A stretch of 64,000 nucleotides of DNA, from assembly GCA_017853275.1 (NCBI GenBank), contig JAFMJV010000004.1:1-64000 (forward strand). The letters run 5' to 3'. The stretch is from Chloroflexota bacterium (GTDB lineage: Bacteria > Chloroflexota > Limnocylindria > Limnocylindrales > CSP1-4). Below are positions 17,509 to 25,925 of this stretch, one piece after another. The position numbers were made by a program, and so were the translations under genes. The number at the start of each line of letters is the position of its first letter. The stretch's first letter is position 1. The notes under the pieces are model-generated. The model saw only the letters and a program-made list of their open reading frames with translations, was not told the DNA's origin and did not search any database.

Positions 17509-17777
17509 TGCTGCTCATCCGCTGCCCGTGGTGCGGCCCGCGCGAGGAGGTCGAGTTCCGCTACGGCGGACAGGCGCACATCGCCTTCCCCGCGGACCCG
17601 GAGGCGCTCTCGGATGCGGCGTGGGGCGAGTGGCTCTTCCACCGCGACAACCCGAAGGGCGCCTTCCGTGAGCGCTGGGTCCACAGCGCGGGCTGCCGCC
17701 GCTGGTTCAATGCCCGGCGGGATACGGTGACCCACGAGATCGCGGCCACCTACGTGGGCACGGAGCCCGGCGCATGA
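17508..17777 (+). CDS. soxD: sarcosine oxidase, subunit delta
   Basis: The small (89-residue) zinc-binding subunit of the sarcosine oxidase tetramer. LIRCPWCG near the N-terminus and WVHSAGCRRWFNARRDT in the C-terminal half supply the Cys/His ligands and the conserved SoxD signature. It sits between soxB and soxA, overlapping one base with the former and four with the latter, so stoichiometric co-translation is likely. Confidence 0.95.
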   Translation: MLLIRCPWCGPREEVEFRYGGQAHIAFPADPEALSDAAWGEWLFHRDNPKGAFRERWVHSAGCRRWFNARRDTVTHEIAATYVGTEPGA

Positions 17778-20524
17778 CGCGCGCACGGCGGCTCCCCGGC
17801 GGCGGCCGGATCGACCGCACGCGGACGCTCGGCTTCCACTTCGACGGCGCCCCGTACGCGGGTCATCCCGGCGACACGCTCGCCTCTGCCCTCCTCGCGA
17901 ACGGGGTGGGGATCGTGGGCCGCGGCGTCTACTCCGGGCGGCCGCGGGGGATCGTGGCGGCGGGCGTGGAGGACCCGGGCGCGCTCGTCCAGGTAGAGCT
18001 CCCCGGCGGCTCGGAGCCGATGCTCCGCGCGGCGGCCGTGGAGCTCTTCGACGGGCTCGTGGCCGACGGCCTGCCCGGGAAGGGCCGCCTGACGATCGAG
18101 CGCGAGAGCGCCCGCTTCGACAAGCGCTACCGCCACGTGGATGTCCTCGTCATCGGCGGTGGCGCGGCGGGGATCGCGGCGGCGGAGGCGGCGGCGCGGA
18201 CGGGCGCGCGCGTCCTCCTCGCGGACCAGGACCTGGCGCTCGGCGGGGCCCTCCTCGGCAGCGAGGGGGAGCGGATCGGCGGTGCGCCCGCGCTCGAGTG
18301 GGTGGCCGCCGCGGAGGCGCGGCTCCGTGCCGTACCGGAGGTCACGATCCTTCTCCGGACCACGGCGATCGGCCTCTACGACCACGGCTCCGCGGTCCTC
18401 GTGGAGCGCTGCACGGACGGCGTGACGGAGGCCCGCGTCCACCACATCCGCGCGGGGCGGATCGTCCTGGCGACCGGTGCGATCGAGCGGCCGATCGTCT
18501 TCTCGGGGAACGACCGGCCGGGGGTCATGCTCGCGGGCGCCGCCCGGAGCTACCTCCACCGCCACGGCGTCCTCGCGGGCGAGCGGATCGTCATCTTCAC
18601 CACGCACGATGCCGGCCTCCGTGCCGCCCGGGACCTGGAGGCGGCGGGCGCCACGGTCGTCGCGGTCGCGGACGCGCGGGCGGGTGACCGGGTCACCGGG
18701 ACGGAGGGGGATCCCTGGCTGAGCGCGGTCCACGTGAACGGGACGGCGGTCCGCGCGGACCTCCTTCTCGTCACCGGCGGCTGGAACCCCGCGGTCCACC
18801 TGTGGAGCCACCCGCGCGGGACGATCCGCTTCGACGAGACGATCGGCGCCTTCGTGCCGGACGTCCCCAATGGACCCTATGCGGCGGCAGGGGCGGCGGC
18901 GGGGACCTTCGATCTCGCCGGTTGCCTCGCCGGCGGTGCGGCGGCGGGGGCAGCGGCGGCCGGGCTCGCGGGCTTCGGCGACGGGCAGGCGCCCCCCGTG
19001 CCCGCCGTGGAGGCGCCGGCGGTCGGACCGCTCGGCCGCCTCTGGCTCGTGGAGCCCGAGCCCGGTGATGACGGCACGGCCCACATCGTGGACCTGGAGC
19101 GCGAGGCGACGCTCGCGGATATCCGCTCGGCGCTCGGGGCGGGGCTCGCCTCGATCGAGCACGTGAAGCGCTACACGACGATCGGGACCGCGAGCGACCA
19201 GGGGAAGACCTCCGGGATCGTCACCTCGGCGATCGCGGCGGCGCTCCTCGGGCAGGAGGTCGGGGCGGTCGGTGTCCCCACCTTCCGGGCGCCCTACGTC
19301 CCGGTCTCCTTCGCCGCGCTCGGCGGGCGGGAGCGGGGCCCGCTCTTCGACCCGGTCCGGACGACCCCGATCCACGCACGGGAGGTCGCCGCAGGCGCGC
19401 TCTTCGAGAACGTCGGCCAGTGGAAGCGCGCGTGGTTCTACCCCCGGCCCGGCGAATCGATGGAGGCGGCCGTCCTCCGCGAATGCGCGGCGGTGCGCAC
19501 GGGGGTCGGGATCTTCGACGGCTCCACGCTCGGCAAGATCGACCTCCAGGGGCCGGATGCCGGGATCCTCCTCGACCGCGTCTATACGAACACCTTCTCC
19601 ACCCTCGCCGTGGGTTCCTGCCGCTACGGCCTGATGACGAAGGCGGACGGGATGGTCTTCGACGACGGCGTGACGAGCCGGATCGCGGACGACCGCTGGC
19701 TGATGACGACCACGACGGGGAACGCGGCTGCCGTCCTCGACCACCTCGAGGAATGGCTCCAGACGGAGTGGCCGGAGCTGCGCGTCCGGGCGACGAGCGT
19801 GACGGAGGAGTGGGCGGTCGTGGCGCTCGTGGGGCCGCGCTCTCGGGAGCTCCTCCGGCGGCTCGCACCCGGGATCGAGGTGAGCAACGACGCCTTCCCC
19901 TTCATGACCTGGCGGGATGCGGAGGTGGCGGGCCTGCCGGCGCGCGTCTTCCGGATCAGCTTCTCCGGCGAGCTCGCCTACGAGGTGAACGTGGCGGGCT
20001 GGCACGGGGCGGCGCTCTGGGACGCGGCGATGAGCGCGGGGGCGGACCTCGGCATCACGCCCTACGGGACGGAGACGATGCACGTCCTGCGCGCGGAGAA
20101 GGGCTACCCGATCATCGGCCAGGAGACGGACGGGTCGGTCTCGCCGGATGACCTCGGCCTCGGGCGGATGGCGTCGCGGAAGAAGTGGTGCATCGGGTCG
20201 CGCTCGTGGCACCGGCCGGACCTCCTCCGCGCGGACCGGAAGCAGCTCGTCTCGCTCCTCCCGGAGGATCCGGAGCTCGTCCTGCCGGAAGGTGCCCAGA
20301 TCGTGGCGGCACCGGATCTCGCCCCGCCGATGCCGATGATCGGCCACGTCACCTCCTCCTACCGATCCGCCGCGCTCGGGCGGAGCTTCGCCCTCGCCCT
20401 CGTCCGCGGCGGACGCGCCCGGATCGGCGAGACGGTCTGGCTCCCCCTCCCGGACCGCACGGTGGCGGCCACGGTCGGCTCCTCGGTCCTCTTCGATCCG
20501 GAGGGCACGCGCCGTGACGGCTGA
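17774..20524 (+). CDS. soxA: sarcosine oxidase, subunit alpha
   Basis: The 916-residue alpha subunit binds NAD and provides the tetrahydrofolate site. The order is an N-terminal ferredoxin-like fold (GHPGDTLASALLANG), a pyridine-nucleotide-disulfide-type Rossmann domain (DVLVIGGGAAGIAAAEAAA at about 120), an HLKRYT-like segment (EHVKRYTTIG) and a C-terminal aminomethyltransferase (GCV-T) domain from about residue 540 (RTGVGIFDGSTLGKIDLQG). The latter captures the methylene group on THF. The ATG overlaps the soxD stop. Length and architecture match the family. Confidence 0.95.
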   Translation: MTRARRLPGGGRIDRTRTLGFHFDGAPYAGHPGDTLASALLANGVGIVGRGVYSGRPRGIVAAGVEDPGALVQVELPGGSEPMLRAAAVELFDGLVADGLPGKGRLTIERESARFDKRYRHVDVLVIGGGAAGIAAAEAAARTGARVLLADQDLALGGALLGSEGERIGGAPALEWVAAAEARLRAVPEVTILLRTTAIGLYDHGSAVLVERCTDGVTEARVHHIRAGRIVLATGAIERPIVFSGNDRPGVMLAGAARSYLHRHGVLAGERIVIFTTHDAGLRAARDLEAAGATVVAVADARAGDRVTGTEGDPWLSAVHVNGTAVRADLLLVTGGWNPAVHLWSHPRGTIRFDETIGAFVPDVPNGPYAAAGAAAGTFDLAGCLAGGAAAGAAAAGLAGFGDGQAPPVPAVEAPAVGPLGRLWLVEPEPGDDGTAHIVDLEREATLADIRSALGAGLASIEHVKRYTTIGTASDQGKTSGIVTSAIAAALLGQEVGAVGVPTFRAPYVPVSFAALGGRERGPLFDPVRTTPIHAREVAAGALFENVGQWKRAWFYPRPGESMEAAVLRECAAVRTGVGIFDGSTLGKIDLQGPDAGILLDRVYTNTFSTLAVGSCRYGLMTKADGMVFDDGVTSRIADDRWLMTTTTGNAAAVLDHLEEWLQTEWPELRVRATSVTEEWAVVALVGPRSRELLRRLAPGIEVSNDAFPFMTWRDAEVAGLPARVFRISFSGELAYEVNVAGWHGAALWDAAMSAGADLGITPYGTETMHVLRAEKGYPIIGQETDGSVSPDDLGLGRMASRKKWCIGSRSWHRPDLLRADRKQLVSLLPEDPELVLPEGAQIVAAPDLAPPMPMIGHVTSSYRSAALGRSFALALVRGGRARIGETVWLPLPDRTVAATVGSSVLFDPEGTRRDG

Positions 20525-21083
20525 CCTGAAGCGCCGCTCCGCGCTCGCGGGGATCCCGCTGCCCGCCGGCGCGGCGGCCCGTCCCTTCCTCGCCCAGGTC
20601 GGCCTGCGCCTGGATCCCTCGGACGCGGCCCTGCGCGGACGCGTGGAGGGCGCCCTCGGCGTCACGCTCCCGCTCGCGGCGAACACGGTGACCGGCGATG
20701 CGGCCGGGCGGCACGTCCTCTGGCTCGGCCCGGACGAGTGGCTCGTCGTGGGCCCGGACGGGAGCGCGGCGGCGATCGAGGCCGCGATCGGTGGGGCGGC
20801 AGGGGGCGGCTTCGTCACCGCCACGGACCTCTCCGCGAACCGGATCGCGATCGAGATCGCGGGACCGCACGCACGCGAGCTCCTGGAGAGCGGGATGCCG
20901 CTCGACCTCCACCCGCGCGCCTTCCGCGCCGGCTCCTGCGCGCAGACGATCCTCGGCCGCTTCGGCGTCATCGTCCACCAGCTGACGGACGCGCCGAGCT
21001 ACCGGGTCTGGGTCCGGCCCTCCTTCGCCGCCTCGCTCGCGGCGTGGCTGACGGACGCGGCGATCGGTCTCCCGCGCGACTGA
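20514..21083 (+). CDS. soxG: sarcosine oxidase, subunit gamma
   Basis: The 189-residue gamma subunit is a small GCV-T-like protein that packs on alpha. LWLGPDEWLVVG and ATDLSANRIAIEIAGPHARELL are typical SoxG blocks. It starts at a GTG inside the end of soxA (11-base overlap). It closes the soxBDAG operon and faces the convergent iclR gene with a hairpin covering both stop regions. Confidence 0.92.
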   Translation: MTADLKRRSALAGIPLPAGAAARPFLAQVGLRLDPSDAALRGRVEGALGVTLPLAANTVTGDAAGRHVLWLGPDEWLVVGPDGSAAAIEAAIGGAAGGGFVTATDLSANRIAIEIAGPHARELLESGMPLDLHPRAFRAGSCAQTILGRFGVIVHQLTDAPSYRVWVRPSFAASLAAWLTDAAIGLPRD

Positions 21084-21084
21084 C

Positions 21085-21105
21085 CCGGGCGGTCAGCCCG
21101 CCCGG
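21085..21105. terminator. bidirectional hairpin between soxG and iclR
   Basis: CCGGGCGG and its complement with a 5-base loop. The iclR stop codon lies in the loop and the soxG stop just before the left arm. It probably terminates both convergent transcripts. Confidence 0.5.
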
Positions 21106-21839
21106 AGCCGCGCCCCGATCCGCGCCGCGGCATCCCGCACCGCATCCTCGAAGCCCGCGCGTGGCCGCTCCCCGGGGAACCGGTAGGACGGTCCGTGGAG
21201 ATGGACCGCCGCGACCACCTCGCCGCCGGACCCCGCGATCGGGGCCGCGACCGAGCTGATCCCCTCCTGGTACTCGTCCTCGGTCCACGCGACCCCGTCG
21301 CGCCGGACGGCGGCGAGGATCGCGCGCAGGCGCTCGGGGTCGGTGACGGTCCGCGCGGTGAACCGCTCGAGCGGACCGCCGAGCGCCCGGGCGACCGCCG
21401 CCTGGGAGCGCGCCGCGAGGAGGACGCGGCCCGACGAGACCGGGTGCATCGGGAGCCGGCTCCCCGTCCAGTCCCGGACCGCCACGGGCTGCGCGCTGTC
21501 CACCTGGTCCAGGTAGCGGACGAGCCCTTCCTCCGCGATCGCGAGGCCCGCCGCCTCTCCGGTCGCACCGGCAAGGGCGATGAGGACCGGCCGGGCCGCG
21601 GCGATCAGCGAGCCGGGCGTCCCGGGTCCGGCGGCGAGCGCGGCGACCGCAGGCCCCACGCGCCAGCGGCCATCCTCGGTCCGCTCCGCAGCCCCCGCGG
21701 CAGCGAGCGCGCCGAGGAGCCGCTGGGCGGTCGACTTCGCGAGACCGGTCCGGGCCGCGACCTCGGTGACGCCGGCCGGCTCGCCCGCGATCGCACGCAG
21801 GACATCGAAGGCGCGCGCCACGGACTGGACGCTGGACAT
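21093..21839 (-). CDS. IclR-family transcriptional regulator
   Basis: The 248-residue protein has an N-terminal winged helix-turn-helix (SVARAFDVLRAIAG, then AARTGLAKSTAQRLLGAL) and a C-terminal IclR ligand-binding domain (PMHPVSSGRVLLAAR, YQEGISSVAAPI). In-frame ATGs exist 30 codons upstream; 21839 is taken because family members begin with SVQSVARAF-like sequence. It lies between the sarcosine oxidase operon and the divergently transcribed corrinoid methyltransferase operon, so it is the obvious candidate regulator of both, responding to a methylated amine or a product. A small palindrome at 21884 lies in the shared promoter region. Confidence 0.88.
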   Translation of the reverse strand: MSSVQSVARAFDVLRAIAGEPAGVTEVAARTGLAKSTAQRLLGALAAAGAAERTEDGRWRVGPAVAALAAGPGTPGSLIAAARPVLIALAGATGEAAGLAIAEEGLVRYLDQVDSAQPVAVRDWTGSRLPMHPVSSGRVLLAARSQAAVARALGGPLERFTARTVTDPERLRAILAAVRRDGVAWTEDEYQEGISSVAAPIAGSGGEVVAAVHLHGPSYRFPGERPRAGFEDAVRDAAARIGARLRAG

Positions 21840-21856
21840 CGGGCGGGGCCGGACGC

Positions 21857-21862
21857 TAGATT
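21857..21862 (+). promoter_or_regulatory. -10-like element for the corrinoid methyltransferase operon
   Basis: TAGATT, 62 bp before the corrinoid-protein ATG. It lies in the divergent gap with iclR and is similar to TAGACT/TAGAAT at other promoters here. Confidence 0.4.
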
Positions 21863-21883
21863 CGGGGGACGGTTCCATCATCC

Positions 21884-21894
21884 GGCACTGTGCC
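21884..21894. promoter_or_regulatory. candidate IclR operator
   Basis: Perfect 11-bp palindrome GGCAC-T-GTGCC, flanked by an outer GTTCC/GGAAC pair, in the iclR / methyltransferase divergent gap. It lies downstream of the plus -10, a repressing position. Assignment to the adjacent IclR protein is inference. Confidence 0.35.
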
Positions 21895-21924
21895 ACATCG
21901 CGGAACACTACGGAGCGCGCCCCC

Positions 21925-22626
21925 ATGGCGGACGAGCAGTACGAGGAGATCGATCTCGCGGCCCTTCCGGACGCGGACCTCGTCCAGCAGATGCACAGCG
22001 ACCTCTACGACGGGCTCGGCGAGGAGATCGCGGCGGGGACGCAGATCCTCCTCGACCGTGGCTGGAGCGCGGAGAAGGTCCTCAACGACGCCCTCGTGGA
22101 GGGGATGCGGATCGTGGGCATCGACTTCCGCGACGGGATCCTCTTCGTGCCGGAGGTCCTCCTCGCCGCGAACGCGATGAAGGCGGGGATGGCGCTCCTC
22201 CGGCCGATCCTCGCGGAGACCGGCGCCGTGCGCGCCGGGACCGTCGTCCTCGGCACCGTGAAGGGCGACATCCACGACATCGGGAAGAACCTCGTGGCGA
22301 TGATGCTCGAGGGGGCCGGCTTCGAGGTCATCGACCTCGGCGTGAACACGGATGCGGACCGCTTCATCGCGGCGATCCAGGAGCACAAGGCGGACATCCT
22401 CGGGATGAGCGCGCTCCTCACCACGACGATGCCCTACATGAAGGTCGTCATCGACGAGATGAAGCGGCGGGGCCTCCGGGACGACTACATCGTCCTCGTG
22501 GGTGGCGCGCCGCTGAACGAGGAGTTCGGCCTCGCGGTGGGGGCGGACGCCTATTGCCGCGATGCCGCGATCGCCGCCGAGACGGCGCGCCGGCTCGTGG
22601 AGGCGCGGCGTGCCGCGTCCGCGTGA
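21925..22626 (+). CDS. corrinoid (B12) methyl-carrier protein, MtgC/MttC-like
   Basis: A 233-residue cobalamin-binding carrier that shuttles a methyl group between a substrate-specific methyltransferase and methyl-THF methyltransferase. Residues 15-95 form the B12-binding cap (helical). The Rossmann part begins at VVLGTVKGDIHDIG with the lower-axial His117 in the D-x-H-x-x-G motif. IIDLGVN-like and VLVGGAPLNEEFG motifs follow. It is first in an operon with a small conserved protein, the methyl-THF:corrinoid methyltransferase, a reactivase and an MttB-family enzyme, which together form one methyltransfer system. The start is at the ATG after CGCCCCC, with no strong ribosome site. Confidence 0.93.
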   Translation: MADEQYEEIDLAALPDADLVQQMHSDLYDGLGEEIAAGTQILLDRGWSAEKVLNDALVEGMRIVGIDFRDGILFVPEVLLAANAMKAGMALLRPILAETGAVRAGTVVLGTVKGDIHDIGKNLVAMMLEGAGFEVIDLGVNTDADRFIAAIQEHKADILGMSALLTTTMPYMKVVIDEMKRRGLRDDYIVLVGGAPLNEEFGLAVGADAYCRDAAIAAETARRLVEARRAASA

Positions 22627-22945
22627 GCGCATCGCCGGTCCGCGTCTGACCGTCATCTCCTGGCGCGCGATCCCCGCGCAGGTGCTCGCCCGGGACGGCG
22701 AGCGGACGGAGAAGATCGAGCTCCACCGGCGCTTCCAGGTCGCGATCGATCGGGCGGCCATGGCCGCCGGGATGAGCGCCGCCTCGGACTACATCTCCCA
22801 GTGGCGCCAGGAGACCCGGCCCTGCGGCCCGGACCTGGCCACCGAAGCCGCCACGGAGGCGGCCCGTCTCGATGCCGCGCACACCCGCGAGGTCCTCGCC
22901 GCGCTCGTCGCGGCGGGCGGGCTCGCCCCGGAGGAGCCCGCATGA
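22610..22945 (+). CDS. small conserved protein of the 'virulence factor' domain type (PF13769-like)
   Basis: The frame between the corrinoid protein and the methyl-THF methyltransferase encodes about 111 residues: LTVISWRAIPAQVLARDG, then a basic stretch KIELHRRFQVAIDRAAM, and a C-terminal SDYISQWRQETRP segment. From memory this pattern matches the small family labelled 'virulence factor', which occurs next to B12 methyltransferases and is not known to act in virulence. The start is uncertain: GTG at 22610 overlaps the previous gene by 17 bases. Its stop overlaps the next ATG, so it is a coupled operon member. It may be a chaperone or accessory for methyl transfer; no catalytic motif is visible. 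Confidence 0.65.
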   Translation: MPRPRERIAGPRLTVISWRAIPAQVLARDGERTEKIELHRRFQVAIDRAAMAAGMSAASDYISQWRQETRPCGPDLATEAATEAARLDAAHTREVLAALVAAGGLAPEEPA

Positions 22946-23850
22946 CCCGCACGATCCTCTCCTCGCCGCGGATGGAGGTCGCGATCGGCTTCGACGAGCC
23001 CTTCGTCCTCATCGGCGAGCGGATCAACCCCACCGGCCGGAAGCTCCTCGCGGAGGAGATGCGGGCGGGCGACTACTCGCGCGTGGAGCGCGACGCGGTG
23101 GCCCAGGTGGAGGCCGGCGCCCGGATGCTGGACGTGAACGCGGGGATCCCGCTCGCGGACGAGCCGGGGATCCTCGCCCACGCGATCCGCCTCGTCCAGG
23201 CGCTCGTCCCGGTCCCCCTCGCGATCGATTCCTCGATCCCCGAGGCGCTGGAGGCCGGGCTCGCGGCGTACGAGGGGAAGGCGCTCGTCAACTCCGTCAC
23301 CGGCGAGGAGGAGCGGATGGAGCGGATCCTCCCGCTCGTGAAGCGCTACGGGGCGGCCGTGGTGGCGATCAGCAACGACGACACGGGGATCAGCGAGGAC
23401 CCGGACGTCCGGTTCGCGGTCGCGAAGCGGATCGTGGAGCGCGCGGAGGACCACGGGATCCCGCGCGCGGATGTCGTGGTCGACCCGCTCGTCATGCCCA
23501 TCGGCGCGATGGGCGGTGCCGGCCTCCAGGTCTTCCGGCTCGTCCGGCGGCTCCGGGACGAGCTCGGCGTGAACACCACCTGCGGCGCCTCGAACATCAG
23601 CTTCGGCCTCCCGAAGCGCGTCCACATCAACGCCGCCTTCCTCCCCATGGCGATCGCGGCCGGCCTCACCTCCGCGATCACGAACCCGATGGAGGAGGAG
23701 ATCCGGACGGCGATCATGGCCGCGGACGTCCTGACCGGCAACGATGCGAACGCGGGACGCTGGATCCGCGCCAACCGCGAACCGGTGGCGGAGGGCGAGG
23801 CAGGCGGGCGCCGCGTCAACCTCCGCCGGCGCGCGGCGCCCGGCGCCTGA
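22942..23850 (+). CDS. methyltetrahydrofolate:corrinoid methyltransferase (MtgA/AcsE-like)
   Basis: A 302-residue pterin-binding TIM barrel. FVLIGERINPTGRKLL opens the fold, as in MtgA, MtrH-like and AcsE enzymes. LDVNAGIP and PLAIDSSIP carry the conserved Asp and Asn contacts to the pterin, and INAAFLPMAIAAGL lies late in the barrel. It moves the methyl from the corrinoid protein to THF, giving 5-methyl-THF, or the reverse. The ATG overlaps the previous stop. In context it hands methyl groups from betaine-type substrates into the folate pool that sarcosine oxidase and dimethylglycine oxidase also feed. Confidence 0.93.
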   Translation: MTRTILSSPRMEVAIGFDEPFVLIGERINPTGRKLLAEEMRAGDYSRVERDAVAQVEAGARMLDVNAGIPLADEPGILAHAIRLVQALVPVPLAIDSSIPEALEAGLAAYEGKALVNSVTGEEERMERILPLVKRYGAAVVAISNDDTGISEDPDVRFAVAKRIVERAEDHGIPRADVVVDPLVMPIGAMGGAGLQVFRLVRRLRDELGVNTTCGASNISFGLPKRVHINAAFLPMAIAAGLTSAITNPMEEEIRTAIMAADVLTGNDANAGRWIRANREPVAEGEAGGRRVNLRRRAAPGA

Positions 23851-23873
23851 CCGGGCGCGGCGGTCGGACCCCG

Positions 23874-25925
23874 ATGAGCACGCCCACCGTGGACGGCGAG
23901 GGACCGCTCGTCGTCTTCACGCCCTCGGGGCGGCGCGGCCGGGTCGCCCCGGGCGGGACGATCCTGGACGCCGCGCGCGGGCTCGGCGTGGATATCGATT
24001 CCGTCTGCGGCAGCCGCGGGCTGTGCGGCCGCTGCCAGGTGGAGCCGGCCTACGGCGACTTCCCCAAGCACGGGATCCGCTCCGCGCCGGAGCACCTCGG
24101 GCCGAGCACGGACCACCTGACGGAGTACGGCAGGCTCCATCCCCTCCCGCCGGAGCGCCGGCTCGCCTGCACCGCGCACGTGATGGGCGACCTCGTCGTG
24201 GATGTCCCGCCGGAGAGCCAGGTCCACCGGCAGGTCGTGCGCAAGGACCTCGTCCTCCGCGATCTCGCGATCGACCCGGTCATCCGCCTCCACGTGGTGG
24301 AGGTCCCGCCGGCGGACCTCGCGGCGCCGGCCGGCCACCTCGCCCGGCTCCAGGCCGCGCTCACCGCGGAGTGGGGGCTGGGCCGGCTCGAGGCGGACCT
24401 CCACGTCCTGCGCGGCCTGGACGCGGCGCTCGCCGCGGAGGGCGGCCGGGTCACGGTGGCGGTCCACGGCGGGACCACGATCGTCGCGGTCTGGCCGGGC
24501 TACCGGCCGAGCGCCTATGGAGTCGCGGTGGACGTGGGCTCCACCACGATCGCGGGCCACCTCGCGGACCTCGCGGACGGCCGGATCCTCGCCTCGCATG
24601 GGGTGATGAACCCCCAGATCCGCTACGGCGAGGACCTGATGAGCCGCGTCTCGTACGCGATGCTCCATCCGGAGGGCGCCGGCGAGATGACCCGTGCGGT
24701 CCGGGAGGCGCTGCGCAAGCTCGTGGTGGCGCTCGCCGCGAAGGCCGGCCTCTCCCCGCAGGATGTCCTGGACGTCGTCCTCGTGGGGAACCCGATCATG
24801 CACCACCTCGTCCTCGGCATCGACCCGGTCCCGCTCGGCTCCGCCCCCTTCCCGCTCGCCACGGACGGACCGGTCGCCACCACGGCCGCGGAGCTCGAGC
24901 TGGGCTGCCATCCCGGGGCGCGAGCGTGGCTCCTCCCCTGCATCGCGGGGCATGTGGGCGCGGATACCGCGGCGGTCATCCTCGCCGAGGCCCCGCACAC
25001 GGCGGACCACCCGGTCCTCGTGGTGGACGTGGGGACGAACGCGGAGATCGTCCTCGGCAGCCGGGCGCGCCTCCTCGCCGCATCGAGCCCCACCGGGCCC
25101 GCCTTCGAGGGCGCCCAGATCTCCGCCGGCCGGCGCGCGGCGCCGGGGGCGATCGAACGGGTGCGGATCGATCGCGAGACGCTCGAGCCGCGCTTCCGCG
25201 TCATCGGGGTCGCCCCCTGGTCGGACGAGCCGGGCTTCGCGGAGGCGGCCGCGGAGACGGGGGTGACGGGGATCTGCGGCTCGGGGATCGTGGAGGTGAT
25301 CGCGGAGCTCTACCTCGCCGGTGCGATCGGCCCGGACGGCGCGATCCGTGGCGCAGCCGCCGCACGGAGCCCGCGGATCATCCCCGATGGACGGACCTTC
25401 TCCTACCTCCTCCACGATGGAGCGCCCCGGATCCTCGTCACCCAGCTGGACGTGCGGGCGATCGCGCTCGCCAAGGCGGCCCTCTACGCGGGCGCACGGC
25501 TCCTCATGGATGAGCTCGGCGTGGACCGGGTGGAGGAGGTCCGCCTCGCGGGTGCCTTCGGGAGCCAGATCGACCCGCTCCACGCGATGGTCCTGGGCCT
25601 GATCCCGGACTGCGAGCCGTCGGCGGTGCGCGCGGTGGGGAACGCCGCGGGGACGGGGGCGCTGATGGCGCTTCTCGCGGCATCGGCGCGCGACGAGATC
25701 GCGCGGGTGGCACGGAGCGTGGAGAAGATCGAGACCGCGGTCGCGCCGCGCTTCCAGGAGCACTTCGTGGATGCGCTCGCGATCCCCCACCGCCGGGACC
25801 CCTTCCCGCGGCTGGGGGCGGCGATCACGCTGCCGGCGCCGGCCGGCGAGGACGGCAACGATGGGACCCGGGGCCGCCGGCGCCGGGTCGTGCGGACGGC
25901 AGAGGCGATGGAGGAGACGAGATGA
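23874..25925 (+). CDS. RACo-type reactivator of corrinoid proteins (ASKHA, 2Fe-2S)
   Basis: The 683-residue protein has an N-terminal plant-type [2Fe-2S] ferredoxin domain (C45, C51, C54 and C99 in CGSRGLCGRC and LACTAHV), a linker, and the large DUF4445/RACo ASKHA ATPase domain from about residue 215: GVAVDVGSTTIAGHLADL, VLVGNPIMHHLVL, VVDVGTNAEIVLGS and RLAGAFGSQIDP. These enzymes use ATP to push an electron onto accidentally oxidised Co(II) cobalamin and restore Co(I). Such repair is needed especially if the pathway runs with O2 present, as sarcosine oxidase implies. The stop overlaps the MttB-like ATG. Identification is strong. Confidence 0.93.
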   Translation: MSTPTVDGEGPLVVFTPSGRRGRVAPGGTILDAARGLGVDIDSVCGSRGLCGRCQVEPAYGDFPKHGIRSAPEHLGPSTDHLTEYGRLHPLPPERRLACTAHVMGDLVVDVPPESQVHRQVVRKDLVLRDLAIDPVIRLHVVEVPPADLAAPAGHLARLQAALTAEWGLGRLEADLHVLRGLDAALAAEGGRVTVAVHGGTTIVAVWPGYRPSAYGVAVDVGSTTIAGHLADLADGRILASHGVMNPQIRYGEDLMSRVSYAMLHPEGAGEMTRAVREALRKLVVALAAKAGLSPQDVLDVVLVGNPIMHHLVLGIDPVPLGSAPFPLATDGPVATTAAELELGCHPGARAWLLPCIAGHVGADTAAVILAEAPHTADHPVLVVDVGTNAEIVLGSRARLLAASSPTGPAFEGAQISAGRRAAPGAIERVRIDRETLEPRFRVIGVAPWSDEPGFAEAAAETGVTGICGSGIVEVIAELYLAGAIGPDGAIRGAAAARSPRIIPDGRTFSYLLHDGAPRILVTQLDVRAIALAKAALYAGARLLMDELGVDRVEEVRLAGAFGSQIDPLHAMVLGLIPDCEPSAVRAVGNAAGTGALMALLAASARDEIARVARSVEKIETAVAPRFQEHFVDALAIPHRRDPFPRLGAAITLPAPAGEDGNDGTRGRRRRVVRTAEAMEETR

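Noticed and set aside
21840..21924. Cobalamin riboswitch before the corrinoid operon
   Set aside because: The gap is only 85 bases and shows no B12-box-like sequence or long structured leader.
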